DNA from: an uncultured Oceanospirillales bacterium
Lineage (GTDB): Bacteria > Pseudomonadota > Gammaproteobacteria > Xanthomonadales > SZUA-36
Assembly: GCA_913055655.1 (NCBI GenBank)
Contig: CAJXKA010000002.1
Location: 62,001 to 126,000, forward strand
Direction: 5' to 3'
DNA length: 64,000 nt
Shown here: positions 62,171-64,000 of the stretch, piece after piece
Layout of the letters: the number at the start of each line of letters is the position of its first letter
Numbering within the stretch: the first letter of the stretch is position 1
The notes under the pieces: generated by a model
Seen by the model: only the letters and a program-made list of their open reading frames with translations
Databases searched by the model: none
Told to the model about the DNA's origin: nothing
Position numbers and translations under genes: made by a program

Positions 62171-63864
62171 CGCAGCTTATCCTTCGTGAGTTGCGCCGTC
62201 GCCCATTGGCCGAGCGCTTCCCGGCCAATCTTCGAGTTGTGGCGGATGTCGACCGGGAACGACTTGTGAAACATGACCGTGCGGATGGCGGTCGTGGCGG
62301 GATTGGCGGCTGCCATCGCCAGCAGCGCGGTCTTCAGCGCGGTACCGGCGTCACCCCGGACCATTTTCGGATCCCGGGGCTCCACGCACAGCACGGGTTG
62401 CTGTTCACCGGGCGGTCCAACGCCGACCAGTGCGGTTCGCGCGACATCCTGGTGGGTATTGAAAACGGCTTCCAGCTGGTCGGTAAACAGGTCACCGTGC
62501 CTGGTCGTGATCCGTTGGGACTTCCGCCCGCAGAACCAGATCCGGCCATCCGGGTCGATGTAGCCGATATCGCCCATGCGGTGCCAGGCACGGCCTTCCG
62601 CATCCACCGTCGCGGCTTTCGTAGTCGCCTCGTCGCGGTGCCAGTAGCCGGCGGTGGCGGTTGGGCCGTGGACGATGATTTCGCCGACCTCGCCGTGAGA
62701 GAGCAGCTGTTCTGGCTGCAGTTCGGGTACGGCATCGTCCGTAATCGCCATGATGGCGACAATATTCGGCGGGACGGGGCGGCCGACGCAGATACCATTG
62801 CCCGCCGCGGCGCGGTCGGTGATATCTTCGTTGAGCGATTCGCTGTCGATACTGGCCACCGGCAGGCATTCGGTGGCGCCGTATGGCGTGTGCACGCGGC
62901 CGCCACCGGACAGCGCGGCCGCCACGCGCCGCACGGTCTGTGTAGGGACCGCCGCGCCGGCGGAAAGCACCCGCCTGACGGTCGGCAGACCCTTATTTTT
63001 CGCCTGGGTATATTCGCCCAGGTTTTTTAGCAGCGCCGGGGAGCCGAACACGTTGGTGACGCCGAAGCGCTCAATGGCCTGTACCAGCAATGCGGGGTCG
63101 GCCCTGGCGGGACGGGTCGGGTCCATGTGAGGCACCACCGTGGTCATGCCCAGCGCCGGGTCGAACAGCGCGAATGGCGGGAATGTCGCCAGGTCCACCT
63201 CGCCGGCCCCGATGCCGAAGTGGTCGCGCAGCATTTCCACCTGGTAGTGGAATTGGCGGTGACGGTAGACCACCCCTTTCGGCGGGCCGGTGCTGCCGGA
63301 GGTGAACAGGATGGCGGCGATGTCCTCGGCTCGTGTGTCGCACAACCGGGCGGATGCGAACTCGCCTGAGCGCCCCAGCGTCGCGAGACGGTCGACCGAT
63401 ACGCCGCCCCATACGAATCTCGGCCCCACCGTCACGCGGTGGCGAATGGTGCCCGGTGACCAGCGCAGGATCACGCTGGCGGCCTGCGCACGCGTGACGC
63501 CGACAAACGCGTGCGGCGCGGCCTCACCCAGGCACTGTTTCAGGTGTTTCGGGCCGATGCCGGGGTCGATCAGCACCGGCACGATGCCCGCCTTGAACAG
63601 GGCGAAGAACAACGCGAAGAACTCGCGGCCGGGCGGCACCATCAGCGCGGCCCGTTCACCGGGAGCGATGCCCAGCGCCAGCAGCCCACGCGCGCAGTCG
63701 TTGCTCAGTGCGTGCAGTTCAGCGTAGCTGCAGGATTCAAAAAGCACCTCGCCGCCGCGCAACCCGATGGGGAAATGGATCGCAGCCGCGTCCGGACGCC
63801 GCAGGGCCTGCTCACCCAGCGCCGCGGCGACATTGCAGGGCTCAGGCGCCGGCCACCGCGTCAT
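62167..63864 (-). CDS. oleC: Olefin beta-lactone synthetase OleC (acyl-adenylate family)
   Basis: About 565 residues from the ATG at 63864; a GTG at 63885 would add seven. ANL-superfamily adenylation motifs: 'AILFTSGSTGPPKGVVYRH', 'HTPYGATECLPVAS', 'RMGDIGYIDPDGRIWFCGRKS', and the terminal Lys region 'FPVDIRHNSKIGREALGQWA'. OleC activates the beta-hydroxy acid with ATP and closes it to a beta-lactone. It overlaps oleB by 23 bp and oleD by 4 bp, so the three are translated together. Confidence 0.93.
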   Translation of the reverse strand: MTRWPAPEPCNVAAALGEQALRRPDAAAIHFPIGLRGGEVLFESCSYAELHALSNDCARGLLALGIAPGERAALMVPPGREFFALFFALFKAGIVPVLIDPGIGPKHLKQCLGEAAPHAFVGVTRAQAASVILRWSPGTIRHRVTVGPRFVWGGVSVDRLATLGRSGEFASARLCDTRAEDIAAILFTSGSTGPPKGVVYRHRQFHYQVEMLRDHFGIGAGEVDLATFPPFALFDPALGMTTVVPHMDPTRPARADPALLVQAIERFGVTNVFGSPALLKNLGEYTQAKNKGLPTVRRVLSAGAAVPTQTVRRVAAALSGGGRVHTPYGATECLPVASIDSESLNEDITDRAAAGNGICVGRPVPPNIVAIMAITDDAVPELQPEQLLSHGEVGEIIVHGPTATAGYWHRDEATTKAATVDAEGRAWHRMGDIGYIDPDGRIWFCGRKSQRITTRHGDLFTDQLEAVFNTHQDVARTALVGVGPPGEQQPVLCVEPRDPKMVRGDAGTALKTALLAMAAANPATTAIRTVMFHKSFPVDIRHNSKIGREALGQWATAQLTKDKLR

Positions 63865-64000
63865 GGCCTTCCGGGGCCCGTTCACCGATAAAGCGGGCGA
63901 TGCGCGCTACCAGTTCCGGTCCGCCGTCCTCGAGGATGTAATGGCCACAGTCTTCGTGACGATGCACTTCGGCATTGGGCAGGAGCGATTCCCAACGCCG
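63842..64000 (-). CDS. oleB: OleB beta-lactone decarboxylase, C-terminal fragment (cut by window edge)
   Basis: The last 52 codons of an alpha/beta hydrolase run from the right edge to a TGA at 63842-63844. They include 'VHRHEDCGHYILEDGG', where the His of GHY is the catalytic His of the haloalkane-dehalogenase-like OleB family, then a helix 'ELVARIARFIGERAPEG'. OleB decarboxylates the beta-lactone to the olefin. oleA, the condensing enzyme, is expected further upstream outside the window. Confidence 0.85.
   Translation of the reverse strand, partial: RRWESLLPNAEVHRHEDCGHYILEDGGPELVARIARFIGERAPEGHDAVAGA

Overview
The window is 64 kb of GC-rich (by eye about 64 % G+C), densely coding Gram-negative chromosome. 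The conserved block ftsY / rsmD / coaD / YfhL-type ferredoxin, the mutY-yggX pair, a tRNA-Phe with encoded CCA, three TonB-dependent or TonB-related systems, tryptophan-halogenase-type flavoproteins and an oleBCD olefin cluster point to a gammaproteobacterium, most likely near Xanthomonadales, Wenzhouxiangella or Woeseia. That placement is inference from gene content only. No prophage, CRISPR array, rRNA or complete insertion sequence is visible.

Layout. 1-2.5 kb: an RND efflux pump cut by the left edge. 2.6-5.9 kb: a TolB-propeller/amidohydrolase fusion. 6-15.4 kb: a TonB-dependent receptor facing a cupin-like (JmjC) protein and three translationally coupled flavin-dependent halogenase-family genes; the middle one has lost the catalytic signature. 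15.5-22.3 kb: SLC13 permease, YheS-type ABC-F ATPase, DUF3465 protein, OpgB-like phosphoglycerol transferase and a DoxX protein. 22.3-23.9 kb: a SARP-like regulator fused to an alpha/beta hydrolase. 24.0-28.2 kb: a glutamine/ammonium island (41-aa membrane peptide, eukaryote-type glutamine synthetase, Amt transporter, glutaminase with EF-hand-like and ankyrin regions). 28.3-40.8 kb: NhaP2 antiporter, a large PQQ-dehydrogenase-like/HEAT/cytochrome protein, Tat-exported TIM-barrel protein, a BtuB-like receptor and assorted small proteins. 40.9-44.7 kb: tRNA-Phe and two paralogous surface proteins (YadA-head repeats and/or S74 self-cleaving chaperone) sharing a homogenised 487-bp tract. 44.7-52.5 kb: housekeeping genes plus gamma-glutamyltransferase. 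52.5-56.3 kb: an operon of BlaI-like repressor, M56 membrane protease, TonB and a TPR protein, with two clear operators. 56.3-60.4 kb: three exported hydrolases. 60.5-64 kb: a small kinase and oleBCD, where oleB is cut by the right edge.

The most distinctive non-coding structure is a family of short (7-8 bp) tandem arrays beginning TGA, which at three genes start exactly on the stop codon. A REP-like palindrome also supplies the last codons of the first halogenase. The best candidates for something under-described are these stop-anchored arrays, the BlaI/M56/TonB/TPR regulatory operon without any beta-lactamase or penicillin-sensor domain, the halogenase triplet with a probable pseudo-enzyme, the glutamine island, and the gene-converted S74 surface proteins.
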